A stretch of DNA of 42,068 nt from a virus. Where the stretch lies: IMG/VR virus record IMGVR_UViG_3300031227_006312, positions 1 to 42,068 of that record; one strand, 5' to 3'. The position numbers and the translations under genes were made by a program. Shown piece after piece: positions 33,273 to 41,666 of the stretch. The stretch's first letter is position 1; the number at the start of each line of letters is the position of its first letter. Below the pieces are notes generated by a model that made no database searches, was not told where the DNA came from, and worked only from the letters and a program-made list of their open reading frames with translations.

Positions 33273-35668
33273 ATTCTAAACAGAAAGTGATAGCAACAAG
33301 AGGAGATTACCTGTTAGTTGCAGTTAATGATAATGATGGACAGGTGATCAAAGACGATGGCTCGTTTGAAGGTCCAGTGCATCTCATTGACTCAATACTA
33401 GCACGTGGGTACTGGGATATGTTAGACGAACCTGGGCAGTTGAGTGCATATGTCAAATCCTTGAATGATAATCCTACTATCATATTCAAGAAGAAAGGTA
33501 GTGCTAAATCTGGCAACTACGGACATCGTGGAAGGCCTGGTTTGGTAGGTGGTTCTGGTAAAGGTGAGTTGGGTGGTTTGGCTGGTGAAGGTTATGAGTT
33601 CACTTCTGGTACTGAGAACAAACCAAAAGATGCCAGATACAGGCGCATAACTGCATTGCTCAACAAGACAGTTATGAAGCGTCTAAAAGTATATAATCTT
33701 GATACAGGTGAGTATGACATAGTTGACAAAGTTGCCAAAGACAAGATCAGTTGGAAGAGTGTGGGATACGACTACAATATGCGTGGTTATATCAAAGACG
33801 GTATTGTAAGGGATTTGTGTAAAAGGATGGGTCTGGATCCTGATGACAAAGATCAGTATGAGACAGTAAATGCATTGATAAAACAATGGCAACAGACTGC
33901 CAATGATACAAATATGCGATCACTTGCCATACAACAAGCTGCTACAAAAGAATTTGGTATCCCATTGAGTGCTTGGCAACAAGAGAAAATAGATTACATA
34001 GCAGAACATTACTCCATTGGTCTGGCGAGCAAGCCATTACCAGGCTGTGATGAGACACATACACGCAACTTCCTGCGTGCTATGTATGACAATACTCAAA
34101 CCCAATTACGTGATGCTGGCATTGGTCCAGATGACGTGGTGATGCTTTTCAGAGGGACGTCCATGTCAGCGCTGAGAGATGAGGCAGGGGCAGGTTTGAT
34201 ACCAGATAGCAGTGGCTATTTCTATGGTACATCCAGTATTGGCTACAAGTCCGTAGGGCAGTCATACGACTACTCTGGAAGTGCTATGGAAAGTTGGTCT
34301 GCAGGATCTTCTGGAGCAAAGCAATTTGCACATGCACTTGATGCAGTAACATTGAGAATGTATGTACCAGCAAGGGATATCATTGGCACTTCTCGCACAG
34401 GTTTTGGTTGTATCAATGAGGGAGAGGTTGTAATTGCTGGCTCAGCTGAAGGTCACAGAGTAACAGTGTACTCATACAAAACTGATATTATGGCACATAA
34501 GTCCTTGAATGATAATCTTACCATCAAAGTCAGAGTCAAGGGCGGTGCTGGCTCTGGTAATTTTGGTCATGCTGGACGTCCTGGCTTGGTTGGTGGTTCT
34601 GGTAAAGGTGGTGGGTTGTTAGTGGATCACCAATTCTCATTTTGGAGCGACCTTATCATCTTCGGTGTCGGTGAGTCAGACATATCAGGGGCAGATATTG
34701 AGATGCCCATCAATAATTTGCTATACAAACCAATCGAAGCAGCAGGTATTGGATGGCGGTCTGTTGAGTTGGATCCTGGTGTGGTAGTCTCAAGTGGTGC
34801 TGCAGGGGAGATCAAAGACAACATCGTCAGAAAGTTGTGTGTTGACATGGGGTTGGATCCTGAAGATGCATCTCAGTATGACAAAGTCAACCAAATGATA
34901 AAACAGTGGTCTTACACAGCCAATGATGGTGACTATTCAGCATTGTGTTTGCAAGAGTCTGCTGCCAAGGTTTTGGGAATTGAGTTGAGTGATTGGCAAC
35001 AACAAAATCTAGATAGGATTAGAGAACACAATCAGTCAACCGTCGCTGGAACATCCTTTTTGCAAGTCATCGATGATCGTGCCGAAATACGGGAAAGTTT
35101 TATCAAGGCCATGTATGAAAATACTCAGGCTCAATTACGTGAAGTTGGCATTGGACCTGATGATTACATAGAATTGTATCGTGGCACTACTATAGATGCA
35201 CTACGCACTGCTGATGGAAAAGATGTATTTGAGGCAGCAGGTGTAGAAACTCCGACAAGCAAATATGGTGATGATTGGAGTAAAGCACAAGTCGGATCTG
35301 CAAGCGACTCTGTTGGACGTGATTATGAGTATCATGGCAATGCTATAGAAAGTTGGAGTGCATCACGAGACACTGCTTTGGAGTTTATGGAAGGAGACTA
35401 TGATGATGTGGTGTTGATGATGTATGTACCAGCCAAGAATATTGTGTCAACAGCACGTACTGGTTTGGGGTGTCTCAATGAAGCAGAGGTAGTGATAGTT
35501 GGTAACACACCTGGCATACAGCATGCATATGTTACCGATTGGGGTGGTGAGTACGAAGAGCACTCAAACTACGAACACGAGTACAATCCACTTGATACTA
35601 GTGACTACGATGAACACGATCCAGAAGAATCTGATGAATACCCACACGATCCTTCGATGCTCTACTGA
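33269..35668 (+). CDS. two tag-ART modules fused in one protein
   Basis: 799 aa. Residues 1-74 are a short domain; tag copy 4 is at 76-99; ART module 1 covers about 110-410; SLNDNLTIKVRVK then tag copy 5 (424-448) starts module 2 (450-760); an acidic Tyr/Asp/Glu-rich tail ends it. Both modules carry the R-S-E catalytic pattern: Arg 295 in LFRGTS, SWS 342-344, EGE 384-386; and Arg 638 in LYRGTT, SWS 695-697, EAE 738-740. E-x-E of this type marks Arg-specific mono-ADP-ribosyltransferases. Agreement over both modules shows a tandem duplication. AGGA at 33258-33261 sets ATG 33269. T4 Alt and ModA/B are family comparisons. Confidence 0.82.
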   Translation: MNSKQKVIATRGDYLLVAVNDNDGQVIKDDGSFEGPVHLIDSILARGYWDMLDEPGQLSAYVKSLNDNPTIIFKKKGSAKSGNYGHRGRPGLVGGSGKGELGGLAGEGYEFTSGTENKPKDARYRRITALLNKTVMKRLKVYNLDTGEYDIVDKVAKDKISWKSVGYDYNMRGYIKDGIVRDLCKRMGLDPDDKDQYETVNALIKQWQQTANDTNMRSLAIQQAATKEFGIPLSAWQQEKIDYIAEHYSIGLASKPLPGCDETHTRNFLRAMYDNTQTQLRDAGIGPDDVVMLFRGTSMSALRDEAGAGLIPDSSGYFYGTSSIGYKSVGQSYDYSGSAMESWSAGSSGAKQFAHALDAVTLRMYVPARDIIGTSRTGFGCINEGEVVIAGSAEGHRVTVYSYKTDIMAHKSLNDNLTIKVRVKGGAGSGNFGHAGRPGLVGGSGKGGGLLVDHQFSFWSDLIIFGVGESDISGADIEMPINNLLYKPIEAAGIGWRSVELDPGVVVSSGAAGEIKDNIVRKLCVDMGLDPEDASQYDKVNQMIKQWSYTANDGDYSALCLQESAAKVLGIELSDWQQQNLDRIREHNQSTVAGTSFLQVIDDRAEIRESFIKAMYENTQAQLREVGIGPDDYIELYRGTTIDALRTADGKDVFEAAGVETPTSKYGDDWSKAQVGSASDSVGRDYEYHGNAIESWSASRDTALEFMEGDYDDVVLMMYVPAKNIVSTARTGLGCLNEAEVVIVGNTPGIQHAYVTDWGGEYEEHSNYEHEYNPLDTSDYDEHDPEESDEYPHDPSMLY
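33494..33565 (+). repeat. peptide tag copy 4
   Basis: KGSAKSGNYGHRGRPG then LVGGSGKG, at residues 76-99 of the 33269 gene. The preceding SLNDNPTIIFKK carries the AATGATAAT motif, so here the tag lies at an internal module start. Confidence 0.9.
34538..34612 (+). repeat. peptide tag copy 5
   Basis: KGGAGSGNFGHAGRPG then LVGGSGKGG, between ART modules 1 and 2 of the 33269 gene (residues 424-448). It follows SLNDNLTIKVRV, which again carries AATGATAAT and looks like a converted gene start (compare MKIRVK in the 32328 gene). Confidence 0.9.
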
Positions 35669-35694
35669 ATGATAATCTGAAAGGAGATGCTACC

Positions 35695-38325
35695 ATGTCT
35701 GAAGAACAGAATCTGTTATCGAATGATGCGTTTCAAGTTGTAAAGAGTTCACATTCTGCCACTGTGTTTCCGCTGAATGGTAATCCGTACATGGGTGTAT
35801 TTGACAACATCTTGAACTTCTATGCGTGGCATGCGTGGCACAGGCACGGTTGGAATGCTGATGTGTTTGCATATGATCCTGGGAACAAGCAAGGATACAC
35901 TCAACCAGAGGTCAAGATCATGAAGATACATGAGTATCCTGAGCGTGTGATTCCTGGGTATGAGACTTCGATGTCCATATTCAAATACTCTGGTGTGTTT
36001 GATAGCGGATTCTACCAGACGGTGGGTGGTTTGTTGAAGGGTGACAAAGTCACTGCTTTCGCAGAAGCACATGCTTGGTCTAATGATAAAGATGGCCCTG
36101 AGCCACATGATGGGTTGTATTCAGAAGGCCCTGGCTATGCAGCTGGTTATCTGTTAGACAATGAAAGTCCTCCATATGGGACGTTGGATGATTGGAGAAA
36201 CATTACGTTCAAGGTTGGCATTGATCCTTTCGGTGGTGCGGATCCATTAGCCAGCGCAGTGGTGTGGGGGCAAGGAGCTCACATATACAACAAGTTTGAA
36301 GCTGTGCCAACAGTAGAGACGACATGTAAATCGGACGATGGGATTGTCACTTTGTTCCTTCGCACTATTGCACTGTGGCGGTTCACCCACAATGATACAT
36401 ATTGGCAGAATGCCACATTGTTGCGAAGTGATGGTGTGCCACTGCCGTTTGCTCCGTATGATAGGGAAGTATGGATGGTACAGCAAAATGAAAATGTTGA
36501 GACTGCCAACAAGATATTCGCATTGGGATATCCTGAGAGAAGGACAATCGCATACAGCGCTCATGATATCGCAAACTACAGATCTGATCTAACACTCAGC
36601 ACGAATTTGGTGCTTTGGAACGTGCCATATAATGATAAAGACATGTGGAAGGAGTGGTTCAAAGAAGTTGCACCGATAGCCACTGTTGAGTACAGATACA
36701 CAGAAGAGCAAGATGAGTTAGCCAAATGGCGTGAGTACCTGTTGTGGCAGCAAAATCCTGAGTGGAGGGACATCCAAAGAGCAGGGATAGGGTGCGCCGG
36801 GAGTACCATTGGGAATGATGGGTGCTGGGATTGTCTTGTTGCTAGCACTATGCGCATATTCGAAGAGGATGAAAATGCCACTCCTGTGTCTGTAAACGAT
36901 CTTGTTGGTCCTGAAGGATTCACGTACGATTGCCAAATGAAGCACAGTGCGCTGCCAGCCTTGGGTATGGAAGTTATAGGCACCATGGTGGATAGGGCAA
37001 CTGTCATACGACATTTGGCTTCAGGTGGTTTGGTGTTTGCTGATGTATACGGTGGGGAGCCAAAACACTTTGTCCTTCTGGTTGAGTATGATGATGACAA
37101 GGATGACTTCATCATCCTGGATCCATGGCGTAATGTAGTGGATTGGCTCAGTAACCAATACCCCGACGGATGGGACAGCTGTCGTATGATAAGGAAGTAC
37201 GATACGAGTCCTCCTGTGCCCGAGCCTGGCAGATCTAATCGTTGGGGGACTCATATTCAATCACTCGTACAGGGTGTGTTTGAGTACATGCATGATGGCA
37301 AAGCCACGTACCATAAGTTGGTCGGTGGTTTTGAGATGTGTTGGGACATTTGGGCGCAAGATCCAGGAGCGGAGGTAGTATGCAGGCATTGGGTACGTGG
37401 CTACGATGATGTATTCAATGCGCCGACACCGGAAGCAGGAGCCCAGGTTTGGTGGGATAAGTTCAGTGATACCATCATAAGGATTGCTGAAAGGCTGAAG
37501 GTAGAGATGCCAGGCAAGCGAATTTGGGTTGAGTCAATGAATGAGGTGTATGCGTCATTCGATCCAAAGGTGGATCGTTGGATTGCTATTGATACAGCAT
37601 TTTGTGAGCTGATTCACTCATTGGATCTACCAATTTCCGTTGTAGTGTATAATGCTGCTGTAGGCAACATACATGAGTCAGAATTCAAGAAATTGATTGC
37701 TATGGCTAGGTTATGCGTAAAATATGGCTTTGCTTTTGGATACCATGCGTATTGGTTTGCCAACTCAAGAGAATCTGGTCTAGTGAACCACTGGGAATGG
37801 CTTGCAGGACGTTGGCAAGCTATGGATAAGGTTTTCAGGGACAACGGTGTATACGGGTTAAGGTGGTTGCTCGGAGAAGCTGGTGCGGTTGGTGGTGAGT
37901 TCATACCAGACAATGCTACGTTTATGGATGCGCGGTTGAAGGCACATCGTGCTGGAGCTGATGTGCTCTCATTAGGAATACCAGTCCTACACAACAGAGA
38001 TGTCAAACCAGACAAGATTTTCATTCCTAGATACGATGAGAAGAATACGTATGAGTCATTGGTATTGCCTAGAGACAGACATGGTGTAGCGGATATGCCA
38101 TCTGGTGGTTATGTCCTGCTACCGAACGATGGATGGAGATCAGACAAGTGTTATGGAGGTGATTGGAGTCGCTTCCTTCCTGATATCATAGAAATGAACA
38201 AAAGAGTGAGATCATATGATCCCGATAGTGGATGCGTCGCGTTCACTACTGGTGGGTGGGGTTGGAGTAGTTTTGAGATGGGGTGCTCTGAGTGGGTTGA
38301 CATGGCAGTAGAGTTAAACGAATAA
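35695..38325 (+). CDS. large cell-wall-degrading-like protein: C39-like peptidase plus glycosidase-like domain
   Basis: 876 aa. Residues 1-340: unknown, aromatic-rich. Residues 360-500: C39-family-like cysteine peptidase with NDGCWDCLVAS (Cys 377), KHFVLLVEYDDD (His 458) and IILDPW (Asp 476). Residues 515-876: TIM-barrel-like glycoside hydrolase with WVESMNEVYA (Glu 617, acid/base candidate) and RWLLGEAGAVGG (Glu 728, nucleophile candidate). AAAGGAG at 35680-35686 sets ATG 35695. No signal peptide or membrane segment is seen, so it is either a virion-borne enzyme or an endolysin released by a holin not found here. The final repeats of Trp and Gly could bind wall sugars. Confidence 0.65.
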   Translation: MSEEQNLLSNDAFQVVKSSHSATVFPLNGNPYMGVFDNILNFYAWHAWHRHGWNADVFAYDPGNKQGYTQPEVKIMKIHEYPERVIPGYETSMSIFKYSGVFDSGFYQTVGGLLKGDKVTAFAEAHAWSNDKDGPEPHDGLYSEGPGYAAGYLLDNESPPYGTLDDWRNITFKVGIDPFGGADPLASAVVWGQGAHIYNKFEAVPTVETTCKSDDGIVTLFLRTIALWRFTHNDTYWQNATLLRSDGVPLPFAPYDREVWMVQQNENVETANKIFALGYPERRTIAYSAHDIANYRSDLTLSTNLVLWNVPYNDKDMWKEWFKEVAPIATVEYRYTEEQDELAKWREYLLWQQNPEWRDIQRAGIGCAGSTIGNDGCWDCLVASTMRIFEEDENATPVSVNDLVGPEGFTYDCQMKHSALPALGMEVIGTMVDRATVIRHLASGGLVFADVYGGEPKHFVLLVEYDDDKDDFIILDPWRNVVDWLSNQYPDGWDSCRMIRKYDTSPPVPEPGRSNRWGTHIQSLVQGVFEYMHDGKATYHKLVGGFEMCWDIWAQDPGAEVVCRHWVRGYDDVFNAPTPEAGAQVWWDKFSDTIIRIAERLKVEMPGKRIWVESMNEVYASFDPKVDRWIAIDTAFCELIHSLDLPISVVVYNAAVGNIHESEFKKLIAMARLCVKYGFAFGYHAYWFANSRESGLVNHWEWLAGRWQAMDKVFRDNGVYGLRWLLGEAGAVGGEFIPDNATFMDARLKAHRAGADVLSLGIPVLHNRDVKPDKIFIPRYDEKNTYESLVLPRDRHGVADMPSGGYVLLPNDGWRSDKCYGGDWSRFLPDIIEMNKRVRSYDPDSGCVAFTTGGWGWSSFEMGCSEWVDMAVELNE

Positions 38326-38346
38326 CCATATGATGGGAGTATCCCT

Positions 38347-38580
38347 ATGACGATGAAAACATTCCATTTTCTACGATTCAGAGACACTGCTGGTGATAAT
38401 GGTAATGCCAAGTATACAGAGGATAAAGAAGTGGTAGCTGAGGGAGTAGAATTCTCAAGTGGTGTGTGTGTCATGCATTGGTTGACAGATATCGCGTCTA
38501 TCGCTGTGTACGACTCTGTTGATGATTTGATACAAATCCACGGACACGGTGGCACAGGTGTTGTGGTGTTTGATGAATGA
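38347..38580 (+). CDS. small conserved-type phage protein
   Basis: 77 residues. VVAEGVEFSSGVCVMHWLTDIASIAVYDSVDDLIQIHGHGGTGVVVF is a compact beta-rich pattern that I have seen in many small phage proteins of unknown role, ending in an IHGHGG motif. GGGAG before ATG 38347. It follows the lysin by 21 bases and closes just before promoter copy 6. Confidence 0.7.
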   Translation: MTMKTFHFLRFRDTAGDNGNAKYTEDKEVVAEGVEFSSGVCVMHWLTDIASIAVYDSVDDLIQIHGHGGTGVVVFDE

Positions 38581-38590
38581 CTATTTCGTA

Positions 38591-38608
38591 TGCGGTTTTG
38601 TATAGTAG
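38591..38608 (+). promoter_or_regulatory. phage promoter element, copy 6
   Basis: TGCGGTTTTGTATAGTAG in a 52-base gap, with ATTTCGTA just before it, a context shared with copy 7. AAAGGA at 38621-38626 and ATG 38633 follow, 42 bases from the element's first base. Confidence 0.75.
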
Positions 38609-38632
38609 TGTATATTGCTAAAAGGATGTAAG

Positions 38633-38866
38633 ATGAGTCTGCGTGATATCACTCCTAATGACGAAGAGTTGGATAATTTCTTGTTATCTCTCCATGGTAC
38701 ACAAATGTACAACACCCAAGATATGGCATTCACTGCCAAAGCATACATTGCGATCGTAGTCATTGCCATTCTCAGAGATATCCGGTCTGTGTTGCAAGTA
38801 TGGCATAGGGAGTGGCAAGCGAATGCTACTCGCATTAGATTAGATGCCAAAAGGGATAGGCGATGA
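38633..38866 (+). CDS. small protein with a hydrophobic helix
   Basis: 77 residues. AYIAIVVIAILRDIRSVLQVW is a hydrophobic then basic helix that may lie in a membrane; the end is Arg-rich (RIRLDAKRDRR). AAAGGA and ATG 38633, with an upstream in-frame TTG 38615 not needed. Possibly a small holin-like or membrane-linked protein; a single helix of this kind is not enough to say. It overlaps the next gene by ATGA. Confidence 0.55.
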   Translation: MSLRDITPNDEELDNFLLSLHGTQMYNTQDMAFTAKAYIAIVVIAILRDIRSVLQVWHREWQANATRIRLDAKRDRR

Positions 38867-39756
38867 GTCGGATAAAAGGAAAGGGGATCAGAATGTCACA
38901 TGAATGCGTGGCAGAGGGTCTGCCTATCACATCTATAGAACGGGATCCTGACGTCATTGACACCAAAGTCGCAACCGAGATTATGGGGTGGTACTGCGTT
39001 GTCGGGTGGGTTTGGGTTGATGAAGATGGCAAGGCAACAGGATACAAGGCCATAAAAGCAGCCGACACCATTGCCATGGGTGTGTCAAGTTCTCCCCCCA
39101 AATGGCGTCCTACAAGAGACTCCGGCCATTCCTTTGAAATGATAAACAAGATGCGTGAGTATGGCTTCTGGTGCGCTTTGCGCAGTTGGTGTGTGAGTGA
39201 TGACTGGATGATGTCATTCTATAACATCAATGACGCCATCACAGCTTCTGTCATTACAGACGAGACAAAGGAGCTTGCTGCTTCCCGTGCCGCGTTATTG
39301 GCTTTTGCGAAATACAAGGAGTATGGGAAGGCCCAGCTTGTCAACAAAGAGAGCGACACTACCATCACTCAAACAGTACGCGGTGCTGTGCTATGCGGGA
39401 TTGATGCTGATGTGGCTCGTGATATTATGGGATGGACTTCGTTCAAGGGTTTGTGGGTGGTGAAAAGAGATGGGTTCACAGTATCAACAGGGTATGGCAA
39501 GGAAAACAACAGCGCTGGCTTCAAGATATGGCAACCAACCAGAGACGTGGGGTGCTATGCCGCAATGATGGCAAAGATGAGTGAGCTTGGTTACATATGT
39601 AGTTTGTATGGCGCAAAAGATCCTATGGCACAGTGGTCTGCTGGCTTTGCCGTACACGATGAACATGACAAAATGGTAATCTTGTCTCACATTGTTGATG
39701 ATACACAGGAACTAGCATGTGCGCGGGCAGCTTTACTGGTTGTCAAAGGATTGTAA
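38863..39756 (+). CDS. tandem Phage_ABA_S-like (alpha-beta-alpha sandwich) protein
   Basis: 297 aa, with two related halves. Half 1: VATEIMGWYCVVGW, KWRPTRDSGHSFEMINKMREYGF, ASRAALLAFAKY. Half 2: VARDIMGWTSFKGLW, IWQPTRDVGCYAAMMAKMSELGY, CARAALLVVKGL. This is the IMGW ... W.PTRD ... ARAAL pattern of the phage ABA-sandwich family, normally a single domain of about 110 aa. The duplication is inside one gene. Function is unknown. AAGGGA before ATG 38863. Confidence 0.78.
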   Translation: MSRIKGKGIRMSHECVAEGLPITSIERDPDVIDTKVATEIMGWYCVVGWVWVDEDGKATGYKAIKAADTIAMGVSSSPPKWRPTRDSGHSFEMINKMREYGFWCALRSWCVSDDWMMSFYNINDAITASVITDETKELAASRAALLAFAKYKEYGKAQLVNKESDTTITQTVRGAVLCGIDADVARDIMGWTSFKGLWVVKRDGFTVSTGYGKENNSAGFKIWQPTRDVGCYAAMMAKMSELGYICSLYGAKDPMAQWSAGFAVHDEHDKMVILSHIVDDTQELACARAALLVVKGL

Positions 39757-39757
39757 G

Positions 39758-41038
39758 ATGAGTGAGCGTAGTAGTGCAATGAAAAAAGCATTTGACCAGT
39801 TGTATGGTGGCTTTGTTGGGGATAGGGTAGATCCTGCGGAAGAAGATAATGATAATCCCGGCGAAGGGGATGAAGCATTCAACCAGTTGTACGGGTGTAA
39901 TGATAATCCTGGCTTGGCAGTTTCCGACGCCATCGACGACGACGAAGAGGTATTTGTCAGGATAGAGATAGCCAGGTTGTCGTGTGATATGCAAAAGCAG
40001 ATGAACGAGCACGCCCACTCTCATGGTGAAGGATGGTGTGATATGCCTCTCTCTGACTTGTTGGTACATTTGCTAAAGGATCTAGGAGAGTTAGCATTTC
40101 ACGTAAGGACTGCCAACTACCCACATGGTACATTGAGTCACGCAGATGAACCTGACTACGCACTGCCACTTGATGACATAGAAGAGAAGACAGCAGACAT
40201 TGCTAATGAGTGTTGGATGATCCGTGAACGTTGTAGGAAGATGGTAGAGCATAATGCTACAATGGAGAAGATTTACGCACACGCGAGGGAAGTCAGCGAA
40301 GCATTGAGAGCTAACGCAATAAGAGCTGGTCTTTACCCAAAAACAAGCACGAAAATAGAAGAAGAGGAAACAGAAGCCATATTAGCGCACGCGAAGGAAG
40401 TCAGCGAAGCATTGAGAGTCAATAGAACAGGGATAAGGAGTGCAACACTGCCAGATGCTGAACCCGAGAGCGGGACATACTTGCCCTTCATAACAGATAC
40501 CGGAACGGATGCTTCAGATAGACTCAAAACAGCAGGCTACAAATGCGAAAGATGTGGGCATATAGGCACAACCAGTGTGTGTGAGATGTGTAGTAGAGAG
40601 GATGTCCTAGCAAGGCGACTCGAACAATACACTGAATCTCACAATGTCCCATACCATACTGTCACTGCAAAAGGGATAGAAGAACATGAGATCATTTTGA
40701 ATGATAAAATGCCAGAAACCATGATAGTAGCAGCCACTGAAGAAGGCATTGCAATGATAGATAATCTGGCTATTGACCTATCTGATGCTGATGTTGATGA
40801 ACTACGCAGTATTGTGTCGTTGAATGATAATCCTGTGTTTCCTGGACTGAATGAAGTTCCAGTGTCTGATATGGAGTATTGCCTCTCTGAATGGGGAAAG
40901 GATTTACGAGAGTGTGTAGATAAGGCACTAACAGCAGATAGCTCTGCGTATGTAGAAATACGCAACGGCGAGATTAGTGCGATGGTGAATGATAATCCGT
41001 TAGATAGTCAGGAGACAGATGATGATGCCAGCGATTGA
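39758..41038 (+). CDS. MazG-like domain protein with zinc ribbon and internal repeats
   Basis: 426 aa. Residues 8-53 contain two short repeats (KKAFDQLYGG and DEAFNQLYGC), each bordered by NDNPG. Residues 65-185: helices KQMNEHAHSHGEGWCDMPLSDLLVHLLKDLGELA and EEKTADIANECWMI look like a MazG/dNTP-pyrophosphohydrolase-like pair. Residues 185-250 repeat YAHAREVSEALRAN and LAHAKEVSEALRVN. Residues 267-285: zinc ribbon CERCGHIGTTSVCEMC. The rest is acidic. Four exact AATGATAAT copies lie here, all Asn-Asp-Asn. AAAGGA at 39745-39750 sets ATG 39758. Whether the MazG fold is active is unclear. Confidence 0.6.
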   Translation: MSERSSAMKKAFDQLYGGFVGDRVDPAEEDNDNPGEGDEAFNQLYGCNDNPGLAVSDAIDDDEEVFVRIEIARLSCDMQKQMNEHAHSHGEGWCDMPLSDLLVHLLKDLGELAFHVRTANYPHGTLSHADEPDYALPLDDIEEKTADIANECWMIRERCRKMVEHNATMEKIYAHAREVSEALRANAIRAGLYPKTSTKIEEEETEAILAHAKEVSEALRVNRTGIRSATLPDAEPESGTYLPFITDTGTDASDRLKTAGYKCERCGHIGTTSVCEMCSREDVLARRLEQYTESHNVPYHTVTAKGIEEHEIILNDKMPETMIVAATEEGIAMIDNLAIDLSDADVDELRSIVSLNDNPVFPGLNEVPVSDMEYCLSEWGKDLRECVDKALTADSSAYVEIRNGEISAMVNDNPLDSQETDDDASD

Positions 41039-41375
41039 ACTGATGTTATGGGCAATAATGGTAATTTGTGGCTGGCTCCTGATATCTGTAGACATTGCAC
41101 GGATAATCGCTCACAAACACCCTGCTGTCCCAGGGAAGAATTATCCTTCTTATGATGACTTCTATGCGCCCCCAAACCCAAAGCACTGGCGTGTTAGGGA
41201 GAATGGCATAGGGATAGAGTGGAGTAAAGCTGTCAAACGCGCATATCCTACAGACAGACGCGTTGATGACTATTATCATTATTGCCCTTATTGCGGCAGG
41301 TCATCTCCGGCAAACCATCTGACTTGTATAGGATGTGGTGCTAGTCAGGAGCCAGATGATGAACGAAAAGATTGA
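41022..41375 (+). CDS. membrane-anchored zinc-ribbon protein
   Basis: About 117 residues. A single N-terminal membrane helix (IELMLWAIMVICGWLLISV) is followed by a basic and Pro-rich linker and a C-terminal zinc ribbon CPYCGRSSPANHLTCIGC. GGAG at 41011-41014 fits ATG 41022; 41019 and 41025 are in frame. It overlaps the end of the previous gene by 17 bases. The cytoplasmic or external side is not clear; likely an inner-membrane protein, with host-takeover or lysis control only a guess. Confidence 0.72.
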   Translation: MMPAIELMLWAIMVICGWLLISVDIARIIAHKHPAVPGKNYPSYDDFYAPPNPKHWRVRENGIGIEWSKAVKRAYPTDRRVDDYYHYCPYCGRSSPANHLTCIGCGASQEPDDERKD

Positions 41376-41442
41376 ATGTCTTCTTTGGGGATTAGTGGTG
41401 ATCTACTGGATCCTTAGCGATTTCGTTTGCGGTTTTGTATAG
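41359..41442 (+). CDS. 27-residue membrane peptide
   Basis: ATG 41359 (or 41356) follows GGAG at 41348-41351 and overlaps the previous gene, copying the arrangement of that gene's own start. The peptide begins MNEKIECLLWGLVV and is one hydrophobic helix; it ends CGFV-TAG inside promoter copy 7, so the promoter element also supplies its stop. A small membrane peptide is plausible; no family can be named. Confidence 0.45.
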   Translation: MNEKIECLLWGLVVIYWILSDFVCGFV

Positions 41443-41446
41443 TGTA
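41428..41446 (+). promoter_or_regulatory. phage promoter element, copy 7
   Basis: TGCGGTTTTGTATAGTGTA. It has no long gene downstream: it faces the structured non-coding region, so it probably drives a non-coding RNA. Preceded by ATTTCGTT, like copy 6. Confidence 0.75.
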
Positions 41447-41571
41447 TCACCTGACTGTAAATAGTCAGTGTTTCACCTAATCGTATGTTGTGTAGTATCA
41501 GGCAATCATAGGAGGGAGATAGAGCCAATGTTCTAGCAAATGCGTCACCAGTAGAGTATATGTACAGGAAC

Positions 41572-41626
41572 TCTTGAACCTCATTGCTAATCGACTATAT
41601 GTAGTCAGAAGTAGTGGGGTTCAAGA
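41572..41626 (+). ncRNA. long stable hairpin in the non-coding region
   Basis: TCTTGAACC (41572-41580) pairs with GGTTCAAGA (41618-41626), continued by TCATTGCT (41581-41588) with AGTAGTGG (41610-41617) using some G-T pairs: 17 pairs in a row. Inside, GACTA/TAGTC (41593-41606) closes a TATG loop. Both-strand symmetry beyond chance; no T-run follows. Confidence 0.7.
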
Positions 41627-41638
41627 ACACAAGAGCAA

Positions 41639-41666
41639 GGAATAAAGGTAGCAAACTACCTTATCC
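41639..41666 (+). ncRNA. second hairpin of the non-coding region
   Basis: AAGGTAG (41645-41651) and CTACCTT (41656-41662) form 7 pairs over a CAAA loop; bulged A's allow GG/CC to lengthen the stem. It lies 13 bases after the long hairpin. Confidence 0.6.

Noticed and set aside
38573-38605. Ten-codon ORF (MNDYFVCGFV) ending in promoter copy 6, like the 41359 peptide ending in copy 7
   Set aside because: The shared CGFV end comes from the promoter DNA itself; no Shine-Dalgarno site supports translation at 38573.
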